Source: CAYQTE01 sp964420285
GTDB lineage: Bacteria > Planctomycetota > Phycisphaerae > Tepidisphaerales > Tepidisphaeraceae
DNA: 64,000 bases
Direction of reading: 5' to 3'
NCBI GenBank assembly: GCA_964420285.1
Contig: CAYQTE010000014.1
Span: forward strand, 22,060 to 86,059
The notes beneath the pieces were generated by a model. That model made no database searches, was not told the DNA's origin, and saw only the letters and a list, made by a program, of their open reading frames with translations. Positions 1 through 8,859 of this stretch are shown here, in pieces. Numbering within the stretch: position 1 is the first letter of the stretch; each line of letters begins with the position of its first letter. The translations under genes were made by a program, and so were the position numbers.

Positions 1-277
1 ACGGGAGCTTGACCATATCGCCGGCGTTGAGTTCTCCGGCGGCGACCCAGCCGCGATTTCGCGTCCAGACGCGATGATCGGCCGTCAGCTTCAAGGTATA
101 GCCGCCGGTCGTGCGCAGCTCGAACACCTCGCGTGTTCCGGTGGGGAACGCGCCTTCGGTGGCGTGGATTTCCTGGCGATCAAGATTGGTGATAACGCGG
201 CTGGGGAGATGGATCATCTGATCGATCCGCCGCCAGATCCCGCCGGGGCACAGGATGCGAGTGTCGCCGGTGATACA
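1..277 (-). other. Intein N-terminal splicing domain inside NrdJ (partial)
   Basis: The frame continues from INASNPC with the Cys as intein residue 1. It starts CITGDTRI, which matches intein block A (Cys1 followed by a GDT motif). About 70 residues further on is LTADHRVW, a block B TxxH motif (Thr-Ala-Asp-His), followed by GWVAAGEL, which is also typical of Hint domains. About 92 residues are visible before the window ends; any homing endonuclease and blocks F and G would lie outside. Known biology: inteins commonly sit at active-site-proximal conserved motifs of ribonucleotide reductases. The identification rests on blocks A and B plus interruption of the host motif. Confidence 0.88.
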
Positions 278-1501
278 CGGGTTACTGGCGTTGATCCGGC
301 CGGACTGCGGGCAGGTGTGCCACTGGTTGATCGTGTCATCGAACTGAACGCCGGGATCGGCGCAGCGCCACGCGGCGAAGGCGATCTGGTCCCACATCTC
401 GCGGGCGCGCAGAGTCTTGTGAATCTTACCGCTCGTGCGCGAGATCAAATCCCACGTGCCATCCTGTTCGACGGCCTTGAAGAACTTGTTGGGAATGCGG
501 ACCGAGTTATTGCTGTTCTGGCCGCTGACGGTCAGATACGCCTCGCCGTTGAAATCGTAATCGAGCTTGAGCTTGAGTTTCCTGGCCAGTTCCTGCTCGG
601 CCTTGGGCATGTGCTTCATGCCTTCGGCGAGAGCTTCGACCTTCAACTCCTCTCGCACTTTCCAATTGACGAAATCGAGAATGTCGGGGTGATCGAGATT
701 AAGGCAGCACATCTTGGCGGCGCGGCGGGTGGTGCCGCCGGACTTGATGGCGCCGGCGGCGCGGTCGCCGATCTTGAGGAAGCTCATCAGGCCGGACGAT
801 TTCCCGCCGCCGGACAGGGCTTCGTTTTCGCCGCGGAGCTTGCTGAAGTTCGATCCGGTTCCGCTGCCGTATTTGAACAGCCGGGCCTCGCGCGTCCAGA
901 GATCCATGATGCCACCGGGGTTCACCAGGTCGTCGGAGACGGACTGGATGAAGCAGGCATGCGGCTGCGGATGGCTGTAGGCGTCCTTGCTCTTGAGCAA
1001 TTCGCCACTGCGCGGGTCGCAATAGAAATGTCCCTGGGCCGGGCCGGTGATTCCGTATGCCCAGTGCAGCCCCGTGTTGAACCATTGCGGGCTGTTGGGC
1101 GCCGCCATCTGGTGGACGAGCATGTGGGCCAGTTCATCGCCAAAGGCCTTGGCATCCTCTTCCGAATCGAAATACCCGTGCTTCTCGCCCCAATGTTGCC
1201 AGCAACCGGCCAGGCGATGGATCACCTGCCGGGCCGACTTTTCCGGCCCGGTGACGACATTCCCGGCCGCATCGCGCAAAAGCTGCCCGTCGGGCCCGGT
1301 CTGCGGCACGCCCGCCTTTCGGAAATACTTGCTGACCATGATGTCGGTGGCCAATTGCGACCACTGCTTGGGAATCTCCGCATCCTTCATCTCGAAGACG
1401 CACGAGCCATCCGGATTGGTGATACGACTGATCCGCTGCTCCCACTCCACGGAAGCGAACGGGTCAGAACCGCTGCGGGTAAATCGGCGGGGGATTTTCA
1501 T
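1..1501 (-). CDS. nrdJ: Vitamin B12-dependent (class II) ribonucleotide reductase, partial, intein-interrupted
   Basis: Class II reductases convert ribonucleotides to deoxyribonucleotides using adenosylcobalamin. Reading the minus strand from the ATG at 1501 gives an open frame to the window edge. It shows an N-terminal reductase domain with RFTRSGSDPF near the start, QMAAPNSPQWFNTGLH, a GSGTGSNFSKLRG segment and KSGGTTRRAAKMCCLN, all typical of NrdJ. After 408 host residues the conserved stretch INASNPC is reached; in uninterrupted relatives it continues as SEY. Here it continues as an intein instead (separate entry). The gene is cut at the left edge, so the C-extein is not visible. It lies upstream of nothing on this strand within the window and downstream of dcd, fitting dNTP synthesis. 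A long open frame on the opposite strand is an antisense shadow. Confidence 0.9.
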   Translation of the reverse strand, partial: MKIPRRFTRSGSDPFASVEWEQRISRITNPDGSCVFEMKDAEIPKQWSQLATDIMVSKYFRKAGVPQTGPDGQLLRDAAGNVVTGPEKSARQVIHRLAGCWQHWGEKHGYFDSEEDAKAFGDELAHMLVHQMAAPNSPQWFNTGLHWAYGITGPAQGHFYCDPRSGELLKSKDAYSHPQPHACFIQSVSDDLVNPGGIMDLWTREARLFKYGSGTGSNFSKLRGENEALSGGGKSSGLMSFLKIGDRAAGAIKSGGTTRRAAKMCCLNLDHPDILDFVNWKVREELKVEALAEGMKHMPKAEQELARKLKLKLDYDFNGEAYLTVSGQNSNNSVRIPNKFFKAVEQDGTWDLISRTSGKIHKTLRAREMWDQIAFAAWRCADPGVQFDDTINQWHTCPQSGRINASNPCITGDTRILCPGGIWRRIDQMIHLPSRVITNLDRQEIHATEGAFPTGTREVFELRTTGGYTLKLTADHRVWTRNRGWVAAGELNAGDMVKLP

Positions 1502-1544
1502 TGGGTGATATCCTTATCGTTATCCGTGTCCGGAACCTCAGTCG

Positions 1545-2105
1545 TTAATCAACCTTCGGAAGCGTAAGTCCTGTCTGGTCCTGATACTTGCCGGCCTTGT
1601 CGGCGTAACTCTTGGCGCAAACGCGGTCGCCTTTGAGAAAGATGAGCTGGGCGATGCCTTCATTGGCGTAAATCTTGGCCGGTAGAGGAGTTGTATTGCT
1701 GATTTCCAGCGTGATGCGGCCGCGCCATTCGGGTTCGATGGGGGTGACGTTGACGATGATCCCGCAGCGTGCGTAGGTGCTCTTGCCGACGCAGATGGCC
1801 AGATATCCGCGTGGCATGGTGACGCGCTCGATGGTCTCGCAGAGGGCAAAACTGTTGGGTGGGATCAGCACGTGATCATGGCGGGTTTCGTCAACATCTA
1901 TGGTGACGAACGACCGCTCGGAGAATCTTTTCGGATCGACGATCTCCGAATTGACGTTCGTGAATATCTTAAAGACCGACCCGACGCGCAGATCGTACCC
2001 ATAACTGGAAACGCCGTAACTGATCTTTCCGGGGCGCTTGAGATTATCCTCGAATGGCTCGATGCCGATAAGTTCGCGGATTTGACTGTCGCAGAGGATG
2101 CCCAT
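1545..2105 (-). CDS. dcd: dCTP deaminase
   Basis: This enzyme deaminates dCTP to dUTP for thymidylate synthesis. The 186-residue product begins MGILCDSQIRELI and has the family's SYDLR-like segment (SSYGYDLRVGSVFKIF) and the active-site strand WRGRITLEISN carrying the catalytic Glu. It also has GKSTYARCG and ends with the usual AKSYADKAGKYQDQTG tail. The start at 2105 is preferred over an upstream GTG at 2147 because an AGGAG ribosome-binding site precedes it and the family begins here. It is transcribed towards nrdJ with a ~43-base gap, so the two probably form a small dNTP operon; ThyX downstream in the window would use the resulting dUMP. Confidence 0.93.
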   Translation of the reverse strand: MGILCDSQIRELIGIEPFEDNLKRPGKISYGVSSYGYDLRVGSVFKIFTNVNSEIVDPKRFSERSFVTIDVDETRHDHVLIPPNSFALCETIERVTMPRGYLAICVGKSTYARCGIIVNVTPIEPEWRGRITLEISNTTPLPAKIYANEGIAQLIFLKGDRVCAKSYADKAGKYQDQTGLTLPKVD

Positions 2106-2755
2106 ACCCGTCTCCTGATTCGCCCGGACCACAGTCAATTCAAGCACGGCGCGTCAACGCGCAAACGCCCCGCCGCAAAGCGGCGGCCAAAAACGCCTCC
2201 GGCATCAACTCAAATAACTATACGCCCGACTTGCCGTCGCCACGCCGTCGGGAAAACCCGCCGTCGCCCGCAATCCGCGGGCAGCGACCACCCGACCAAT
2301 ACCCAAACAAACACGGTGCGACATCGAAAATGCTTCCTTCAACGAGTAGTTCCTTATAGCACAATATCTGGTGGTCCGCCAGAAAAACTTTACTAAGTGT
2401 TGGGCCATCGGACATTCATATTGCGCTAAGACCCGATGGATTCGTCGCTTAGAGAATACAACTATTTTTTGATTTTGTGCGGGGTTGTATTGACAGCCCC
2501 CAAGTTATCCACCGCCCCTTGCGCCAGGGCGTGGAAAAGTCGTCGAAAAATGCCAATAAATCCCCGAGCACGCCAAAAACGCCAAGAAAGACCGGCCGAT
2601 CGTAACCGCCTTTGGGGTGCTTCGAACTTGGCGATCTGAGCCGTTCTCGGCCTCGCCTGGCGGTTCAATTCCTTTCTCATGGAGATTCATGCCCGTCCAG
2701 TCGAGCGGCAGACCAATGGATTCATCCGAACCCGTTTCGGGTAGAATGCCGGCCG
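2106..2755. other. Intergenic region, no convincing gene
   Basis: About 650 bases between dcd and the next plus-strand gene. Short open frames exist on both strands but none has a ribosome-binding site, recognisable domain or coherent codon use. The left part must hold the dcd promoter and the right part the promoter of the zinc-ribbon gene; no clear -35/-10 pair was found. Confidence 0.5.
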
Positions 2756-3283
2756 ATGAAACGCCTGTGGTGGTGGATTATCAGCGCGGTGCTGGCGATG
2801 CCGTTCCTGCTGTGCATCGCCAGTGTGCTCAGGCCACCGGCCTTTGAAATCTCCTACGCGAGTGTACCCAAGGCTGCGCAGGAAGTCGGGCTACCTGGCT
2901 ACACGCAGGAATGGCGCGGCTTGGGCGTCGGGTTATCTGGCTGGTCCTACACGGACGAAACTTGGTCAACCCAGCCCGCCATTATGGGTTTCCCCGCGCC
3001 GCCGGGATATTATTTCGACGGCACCGCGGACGGATTTTTTCGTTCGCTTCGGGCGGCCCGGGCGCCGATGACAGCTACCTCTTACACCTACAGTCCTCCG
3101 CTCCGCGTACGGTCCGACTTCCTGTTTCTGATCGCGGCCGTCATGCCGGCCGTGGCATTTATTCGCCGGCTCCGAACCCCGCGCTATCCGCCCGGCCACT
3201 GCCAGAACTGCGGCTACGACCTTCGCGCCACGCCCAACCGCTGCCCCGAATGCGGCACGGTCCCGCCGCCGGGCCAATCGTGA
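2756..3283 (+). CDS. Membrane protein with C-terminal zinc ribbon (planctomycete type)
   Basis: Function unknown. The 175-residue product starts MKRLWWWIISAVLAMPFLL, one N-terminal transmembrane helix or signal anchor, followed by ~110 residues of extracytoplasmic-looking sequence. A second hydrophobic segment (DFLFLIAAVMPAVAFI) comes next, then a short tail HCQNCGYDLRATPNRCPECG. This four-Cys ribbon tail recurs in many Phycisphaerae hypothetical proteins, so it is a useful lineage marker. The start was chosen at 2756 because the upstream extension is basic, low-complexity and precedes the hydrophobic N-terminus. No obvious operon partner. Confidence 0.72.
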   Translation: MKRLWWWIISAVLAMPFLLCIASVLRPPAFEISYASVPKAAQEVGLPGYTQEWRGLGVGLSGWSYTDETWSTQPAIMGFPAPPGYYFDGTADGFFRSLRAARAPMTATSYTYSPPLRVRSDFLFLIAAVMPAVAFIRRLRTPRYPPGHCQNCGYDLRATPNRCPECGTVPPPGQS

Positions 3284-3402
3284 CTCACCGCAGAGTGCCA
3301 GAGGATTCCTCACGCGGAGGCGCGGCGAGCGCGGAGAAGATATGATTTAACCACGGATTTCATTGATAAACGCATAAGGAATGATGCGTTTGGCTTTCAT
3401 TT

Positions 3403-3436
3403 TTATCCGTGTCCATCCGTGCTTATCCGTGGTCAA
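3403..3436. repeat. ATCCGTG-type short dispersed repeat
   Basis: Tandem TCCGTG/ATCCGTG units followed by a TCCGTGGTCAAA-like end lie just before the Mrr-like gene. The same unit ends the three palindromic repeats at 11.1, 12.1 and 13.2 kb (ATCCGTGCCCATCCGTGG pattern), showing that it is a dispersed repeat of this genome. Confidence 0.6.
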
Positions 3437-3499
3437 ATCGCATTTGCATTTCCTCCGCGGCTCCGCGTGAGTCTTTCCCCTCGCGAGCTTCACGATATC

Positions 3500-5017
3500 A
3501 TGTCCCCCATGACCACCCCGCCCGACAATGCCGGCGCCCCGCCGCCGATTGATGCGGCCACCATCGCGGCCATGTCGGGCACGGAATTCGAGGCTCTCGT
3601 CGCCGCACTGCTGCGGAAGATGGGGTTCACCGTCAATCTGACCAAGGCCAGCCACGACGGCGGCATCGACATCGTGGCCGAATGCCATGCCCCCATGATG
3701 CGCGGCGCCTACATTATCCAGTGCAAGCGCTACGACGGCTCCGTCGGCGAGCCGTTCGTCCGCGACCTCTACGGCGTCATGACCGCCGAGCGAGCCAACA
3801 AGGGCATTCTCATAACCAATAGCACGTTCACCGCGAGTGCGGTCGAATTCGCGTCGGGTAAGCCGCTTGAGTTGATCGACGGTGGCATCCTCATTCAGCT
3901 CCTCGCCAGGCATGGGATAGTGACCGCAGCCCAAGCCACAATATCCTTCGCGACCGACCCGGAGATCGCAAGGCTCAAGAAACTCGTCGAGGTTCTGCCC
4001 AACGAACTCCGCTGGCGAGTTCAATTGGCGCAACACTTGCTCAACGTCGTGGAATACCCCCACGGAATATCAAGTCGCGCCGAATTGATGCCGTTTGTCG
4101 TGGAGGCGGAGATTCAACTGTCTACCATCTACGCTGCATGCCAGAAACGCCCGGGAAACGCTTACGCTTTCTTGGAACATTCATGCGCAATTTGGCTCGG
4201 CCGATTGCAGTTGCGCCAGTGCAAATTGGCCGGCGCTGTGAGCTGGATGGCCGGCCTTCGAAGGGGAAACTACTACGGCGTTGATGCGGAATCGGAAGCT
4301 GGAGCGGCCGATCCAGTATCCGCGGTGTTGAATGGATTTCACACGGCAAACGCGGTCAACATCGCGAATATAGCAGCCACAACCGGTAAGCCCCTGATCC
4401 GGCAACGGGTCTTCTCTTGGTACGCTGGTCGAATCAACCGCCTGAGGGAGGCGCGCAAGGATCTCGCGACGCGCGTGCTAAAATTTGAGGATCGCAATCC
4501 GAACCGTGTGGACTATTGCCTTGATGTGTTGCGGCGGCTAGACCGAATTGACGATGATATTGACCTCCTTTTCTCTCCGACCGCGATTGCACGGGATTTT
4601 TCCGCGCTCGAAAACGCACCAAGTGCTTTTCCGCACGCCGAGGTAGGTACCTTTCTAATCAACTTGGGCTCGATAGTGCAAACAATCGCGCCGCCCGGCG
4701 GGATCGTGTTGGCTCAGGGCGAGATCACGCTCGCCGACCAGGGCGATGCAGTGGAGGCGGCGATTCAGCCGTGGCTTGAGGACGTGGAGAAGTTTGAACG
4801 TCACGGCGCTTGGTGGCGTGCTATTGACGAATTAAGAGCTGGCAATGAGATCACCGTGCGATCAGGGCCGTTCGAGCATTGCAAGGGCGCAGTCACCCGG
4901 GTCTTTCGAGACAGGGGCACGTTCTGCGTAGTCGTCCGCAAGCAGGGGCAAGAAATACCGCTCGAATTCAAGCTGGACCAACTCAAGGCGGCGCGCTGGG
5001 GTCTTTTCGTTGTGTGA
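3500..5017 (+). CDS. Mrr-like restriction endonuclease domain protein
   Basis: The N-terminal ~135 residues form an Mrr-type PD-(D/E)xK nuclease domain. A helical FEALVAALLRKMGF segment is followed by HDGGIDIVAE (active-site Asp) and YIIQCKRY (Gln-x-Lys catalytic motif), then a VRDLYGVM helix. The remaining ~370 residues are largely helical and match no family I recognise, ending in a small beta-rich region. The family cleaves modified or foreign DNA. Here it stands alone without a methyltransferase, as in type IV restriction or repair-like nucleases. Length is 505 residues from the ATG at 3500; an in-frame ATG at 3509 is possible. The target is unknown. Confidence 0.78.
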   Translation: MSPMTTPPDNAGAPPPIDAATIAAMSGTEFEALVAALLRKMGFTVNLTKASHDGGIDIVAECHAPMMRGAYIIQCKRYDGSVGEPFVRDLYGVMTAERANKGILITNSTFTASAVEFASGKPLELIDGGILIQLLARHGIVTAAQATISFATDPEIARLKKLVEVLPNELRWRVQLAQHLLNVVEYPHGISSRAELMPFVVEAEIQLSTIYAACQKRPGNAYAFLEHSCAIWLGRLQLRQCKLAGAVSWMAGLRRGNYYGVDAESEAGAADPVSAVLNGFHTANAVNIANIAATTGKPLIRQRVFSWYAGRINRLREARKDLATRVLKFEDRNPNRVDYCLDVLRRLDRIDDDIDLLFSPTAIARDFSALENAPSAFPHAEVGTFLINLGSIVQTIAPPGGIVLAQGEITLADQGDAVEAAIQPWLEDVEKFERHGAWWRAIDELRAGNEITVRSGPFEHCKGAVTRVFRDRGTFCVVVRKQGQEIPLEFKLDQLKAARWGLFVV

Positions 5018-5054
5018 GAATCAAAAAGCGAAGGTGGAGGGACCGGCCACCGCC

Positions 5055-5591
5055 TTACTGTCTGCCTGACCGGGGAAGGTGCGGACGCACGAGCTCAAAG
5101 ACCTCATCAACGGCCGCGGCGAGCTTCCGGCCGAATTCGTCATCCGCTGGGCCCTCCACGACTTGCAGAAGTTCGCAGTATTTGTCACGCAGGTGATCTG
5201 GAATTGGCTGGCCGACTTCCTTCTTCAGTCTGTTGAACTCCGCAATACTCATCCAATACGCAATTGCAAAATGAATCAGCTTCTGCTTTGCCTCCGCCGC
5301 GCCGCGGCCCCAGACGATCTCCGCCTCCAGCAGCTTTGCTTCCAGTTCGGACTTGATTGCTGCGAATTCCCGCCGGAATGACCCTTGGTTTTCGCTTGAT
5401 ATCATGCCCCTCGTATACAGAATTTCGTCGCGGTAACGCGAAGCGGCGATGGCAAGCTTCCGAGCGAGATCGAATTCGTACTGACCGTGAAGCTGCTGCT
5501 TCCATGTCCGCAACCCAAGTCCGGCGATGACTACCGCAGCGCCAGCGAGCGATACCTCGATCAAACGAAACACGAACTCGCCGGTGCTCAT
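5055..5591 (-). CDS. Hypothetical membrane-anchored coiled-coil protein
   Basis: No recognised family. The 178-residue product starts MSTGEFVFRLIEVSLAGAA with an N-terminal hydrophobic helix, followed by a WKQQLHGQYEFDLARKLA segment and long charged helices. This resembles the many phage- or island-borne one-helix proteins of unknown function. The start at 5591 is set by a GGAGG site eight bases upstream; the open frame extends further but runs antisense into thyX. It is convergent with the Mrr-like gene and divergent from thyX, so the 5592-5703 gap should hold both divergent promoters. Confidence 0.62.
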   Translation of the reverse strand: MSTGEFVFRLIEVSLAGAAVVIAGLGLRTWKQQLHGQYEFDLARKLAIAASRYRDEILYTRGMISSENQGSFRREFAAIKSELEAKLLEAEIVWGRGAAEAKQKLIHFAIAYWMSIAEFNRLKKEVGQPIPDHLRDKYCELLQVVEGPADDEFGRKLAAAVDEVFELVRPHLPRSGRQ

Positions 5592-5703
5592 TGGTCCTCC
5601 AATCGGCAGTGTGCCAATAACCGCTGGCATTCTACCGGCCATTGCCGACTGGGACCATCGCCCAATCTGTCCCCCAGCCGCCTCTCTGATTATCATCCCC
5701 CTC

Positions 5704-6591
5704 ATGATTACACCGCCCGACGACATATCGATTGACACCAAACCCTTCGACACTCCCATGCACGACGTCATGGACGGCGCGGCCCGCTGGGAAGTCAAAG
5801 TCCACGACCACGGCCTGGTCGCGCTCTGCGATGTCATGCCGCGACTGGCCCCCGAGGGCAAGACGGCCGATTTTGCCATCGTGCAGGCGGCCCGCGTTTC
5901 CTATGGCCAGGGCACCAAGCAGGTCAACGAGGATCGCGGGCTGATCCGCTATCTCGCCCGCCACCGGCACACCACGCCGTTTGAAATGGTCGAACTCAAA
6001 TTCCACCACGTCATGCCCATCTTCGTCGCACGACAGTGGATCCGCCACCGCACCGCCAACGTCAACGAATACTCGGCCCGCTATTCGGTCGTGAAGGATC
6101 GGTTTTATCGGCCGGATATCGACTCTGTCCGCAAGCAATCCCTCGCCAATCGCCAGGGCGGCGAAGAGCCGATAGATCAACTGACGGCCGGTGAATTTCT
6201 CGAACATCTGGCCCGCGTCGAGCATCAGTACGCCGAGTACGAGAAATTCCTGGAAAAAGGCGTCTCGCGCGAATTGGCGCGGATCGGCCTGCCGGTGAGC
6301 ATTTACACCGAGTGGTATTGGAAGATCGATCTGCACAACCTCTTTCATTTCCTGTCGCTGCGGATGGACGAGCACGCGCAGCAGGAAATCCGCGATTACG
6401 CCAACGCCATGTTCGCGATGGTGCGAAAGATTGTCCCCATCGCCACCGAGGCGTTTGTCGATTATGAACTGGAGTCGCTGCATTTGTCCCGGCTGGAAAT
6501 CGAGGCTCTCCGCGGCGACGGCACCATCAACACCACCAACAAAGGCGAGCAGGCGGAATGGCTAACAAAGAAAAAAAGACTGGGCAAATGA
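5704..6591 (+). CDS. thyX: FAD-dependent thymidylate synthase
   Basis: ThyX methylates dUMP to dTMP with methylene-tetrahydrofolate and reduced flavin. The signature RHRTANVNEYSARYS matches the RHRxxxxNEYSxRY motif exactly, and the flanking HTTPFEMVELKFHHVMPIFVARQW is family-typical. Length (295 residues) is slightly above average, with a C-terminal tail. The ATG at 5704 is the likely start, though one at 5758 is possible. The 3' end overlaps the LOG-family gene. Together with dcd and nrdJ it gives a complete dTMP route, and no thyA is seen. Confidence 0.95.
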   Translation: MITPPDDISIDTKPFDTPMHDVMDGAARWEVKVHDHGLVALCDVMPRLAPEGKTADFAIVQAARVSYGQGTKQVNEDRGLIRYLARHRHTTPFEMVELKFHHVMPIFVARQWIRHRTANVNEYSARYSVVKDRFYRPDIDSVRKQSLANRQGGEEPIDQLTAGEFLEHLARVEHQYAEYEKFLEKGVSRELARIGLPVSIYTEWYWKIDLHNLFHFLSLRMDEHAQQEIRDYANAMFAMVRKIVPIATEAFVDYELESLHLSRLEIEALRGDGTINTTNKGEQAEWLTKKKRLGK

Positions 6592-7439
6592 GCGAACAAA
6601 TCCTCGGCAACGACGTCGCCGGCCACCCCCAGAACGGCACGCCGGATTTCGCCGATCTCTGGCGGATCTTCCGCCTCATGTCCGAATTCGTCGAGGGATT
6701 CGAGATGATGGCGCCGGTCGGTCCGGCTGTGTCCATCTTCGGCAGCGCCCGCTCGCGGCCGGACGATCCCTCTTATGAGGCCGCCCGACGCACCGCCGAA
6801 CTGCTCGGCAACGCCGGTTTCGGCATCATCACCGGCGGCGGTCCGGGCATCATGGAAGCCGCCAATCTCGGCGCCACCGACGCTGGAGTCACCAGCGTCG
6901 GGCTGAACATCTCGCTGCCCCAGGAGCAGCAGGCCAACCGTTACCAGACCATCAGCGTCGACTTCCATTATTTCTACGTCCGCAAGGTGATGTTCGTAAA
7001 ATACTCCAGCGCCTTCGTCTGCTTCCCCGGCGGATTCGGCACGCTCGACGAATTCTTCGAAACCATCACGCTCATCCAGACCATGAAGACCGCCGTCGCC
7101 CCCGTGGTGTTGTATTCGTCGGCCCACTGGGGCGGGCTGATTTCGTGGATGAAGGAACACGTCCGCTCGACATTCACCGACGCCCAGGACTTGGACATCT
7201 TCCGCGTCGTCGACACCCCCGAACAAGCGGCCGAAGTTGTCATCCAGGGCGTGATCCGGCCCTGGTGGAGCCCGCCCGACAAGAAACTGGCCGCCCTGGC
7301 CGCCCGCGCCGCCGCCCGCGGCCTCACCCGCGGCCCCACGGCCAACTTCGCCATCAGCACCGAAGGCACGCGCTACGGTGTGCGACCGCGTCCGTCGAAG
7401 AAGCGTGTCGCCAAGCCCGCCAAACGCCCCACCCAATAG
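6558..7439 (+). CDS. LOG-family protein (TIGR00730-type nucleotide-binding fold)
   Basis: A Rossmann-like fold protein of the LOG family, whose characterised members release cytokinin bases from riboside monophosphates or act as nucleotide 5'-monophosphate nucleosidases. The diagnostic motifs are present: GGGPGIMEAAN and PGGFGTLDEF, the latter matching PGGxGTxxE. The start at 6558 overlaps thyX by 34 bases; an ATG at 6588 would give a 4-base ATGA overlap instead. Either way it is translationally coupled to thyX. The ~40-residue C-terminal tail is Ala/Arg/Lys-rich and probably disordered. The substrate cannot be assigned from sequence. Confidence 0.88.
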   Translation: MANKEKKTGQMSEQILGNDVAGHPQNGTPDFADLWRIFRLMSEFVEGFEMMAPVGPAVSIFGSARSRPDDPSYEAARRTAELLGNAGFGIITGGGPGIMEAANLGATDAGVTSVGLNISLPQEQQANRYQTISVDFHYFYVRKVMFVKYSSAFVCFPGGFGTLDEFFETITLIQTMKTAVAPVVLYSSAHWGGLISWMKEHVRSTFTDAQDLDIFRVVDTPEQAAEVVIQGVIRPWWSPPDKKLAALAARAAARGLTRGPTANFAISTEGTRYGVRPRPSKKRVAKPAKRPTQ

Positions 7440-7521
7440 GCCGACCTTGATTCATCCCGCCGGGGCATTTAGTCTCTAGCCGTCAAGGCTGTTGGCAGCG
7501 GCGATTTTTTTCGGGTGATCG

Positions 7522-8844
7522 ATGAGCCATCGAACGGTCGGAGTATGCATTCTCGGCGGCGGCGTGGTCGCCAGCGGAACCATCGCCATCCTGCGCCAGC
7601 AGGCCGATCTGCTCCGCCAGCGCACCGGCGTCAGCTTCGACATCCGCCACGTCATCGTCCGCGATCCGCATAAACCCCGATCCTTCGACCTTCCCGTCGC
7701 CACCGATGCCGCCGCCGCCATCGCCGATCCGCGCACCGATATCGTCGTCGAACTCATCGGCGGCCTGGATGTCGCCGATCGCTGCATTCAACAGGCCCTC
7801 TCACTGGGCAAGCCGGTCGTCACCGCCAACAAAAGCCTCCTGGCCGCTCGCGGGCCGCAACTCTTCGCACTCGCCCGCCAGCACAACACCTGCCTCGCCT
7901 TTGAAGCCAGTTGTGCCGGCGGAATCCCCATCATCGCCGCCCTCTCGCACGGCCTGGTCGCCAATCGCATCGACGCTCTCACCGGCATCGTCAACGGAAC
8001 CTGCAATTTCATCCTCACCCAAATGTCCCGCAACGGCTGGAGCTATTCCCACGCCCTGGCCGAGGCCCAGAAAGCCGGCCTGGCCGAGGCCGATCCCGCC
8101 CTGGACGTTTCCGGCCGTGATGCCGCACAAAAACTGGCGCTGCTGGCCAGCCTGGCCTTTAACGTTCGCGTCCGCGAGGAAGACATCCACATCGAAGGCA
8201 TCGACCGCCTTGACGAAGCGGATATCCGTTTCGCCGGCGAGATGAATTACGTCATCAAGCTCCTGGCGATCGCCCGCCGTCACGCCGATACCATCAGCCT
8301 GCGCGTGCATCCATCCCTGGTCCATCGCGATAACGTGCTGGCCGAGGTCTCCGGCAGCTTCAACGCCGTCAGCGTCTGGGGCCACGCGCTGGGTCACGCG
8401 CTGTTTTACGGCCGGGGCGCCGGCCAGTCCCCCACCGCCAGCGCCGTCGTCGCCGACCTGGTCAGCGTGGCCCTGGGCCTCACCAAACTGGCGTTTACGC
8501 AATTGAACATCTATCCCGACCAGATCGCACCGGCCAAGATTCTGCCGTTTGACCAGCTTTCCAGCCGGTATTATTTCCGACTCGCCGCCCGCGACGAGCC
8601 GGGCGTCATGGCCCAGATCACGCGAATCCTCGGCGAACATCGCATCAGCCTGGCCGCCATCTCGCAGCACGAATCGGGCGACGCCCGCGCCGTGCCGGTG
8701 GTCATCACCACGCACCTTGCCCGCGAGGGCGCCGTGGCGGCGGCCCTGGCGGAGATCGACCGCCTCCCGTCCATCATGCCCCCGACCGTCTGCCTCCGCA
8801 TCGTCGATTCGCCAAAGGAATTCGCCGCCGCCGACGGCCTGTGA
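7522..8844 (+). CDS. hom: Homoserine dehydrogenase
   Basis: Catalyses NAD(P)H-dependent reduction of aspartate semialdehyde to homoserine in the threonine/methionine pathway. The 440-residue product has an N-terminal dinucleotide fold (VCILGGGVVASG), the substrate/catalytic region VTANKSLLA and GIVNGTCNFILT, a GRDAAQKLALLA segment, and a C-terminal ACT domain (YYFRLAARDEPGVMAQ onwards) for allosteric feedback. It lies 15 bases upstream of the phosphoglycerate-mutase-like gene, forming a two-gene operon. Homoserine feeds the O-acetylhomoserine sulfhydrylase at 21.3 kb. Confidence 0.95.
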   Translation: MSHRTVGVCILGGGVVASGTIAILRQQADLLRQRTGVSFDIRHVIVRDPHKPRSFDLPVATDAAAAIADPRTDIVVELIGGLDVADRCIQQALSLGKPVVTANKSLLAARGPQLFALARQHNTCLAFEASCAGGIPIIAALSHGLVANRIDALTGIVNGTCNFILTQMSRNGWSYSHALAEAQKAGLAEADPALDVSGRDAAQKLALLASLAFNVRVREEDIHIEGIDRLDEADIRFAGEMNYVIKLLAIARRHADTISLRVHPSLVHRDNVLAEVSGSFNAVSVWGHALGHALFYGRGAGQSPTASAVVADLVSVALGLTKLAFTQLNIYPDQIAPAKILPFDQLSSRYYFRLAARDEPGVMAQITRILGEHRISLAAISQHESGDARAVPVVITTHLAREGAVAAALAEIDRLPSIMPPTVCLRIVDSPKEFAAADGL

Positions 8845-8859
8845 CTTCACCCCTTCATC

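Noticed and set aside
74..1567. 497-codon open frame on the plus strand
   Set aside because: It is antisense to nrdJ, which has strong family motifs on the minus strand; high GC produces such shadows.
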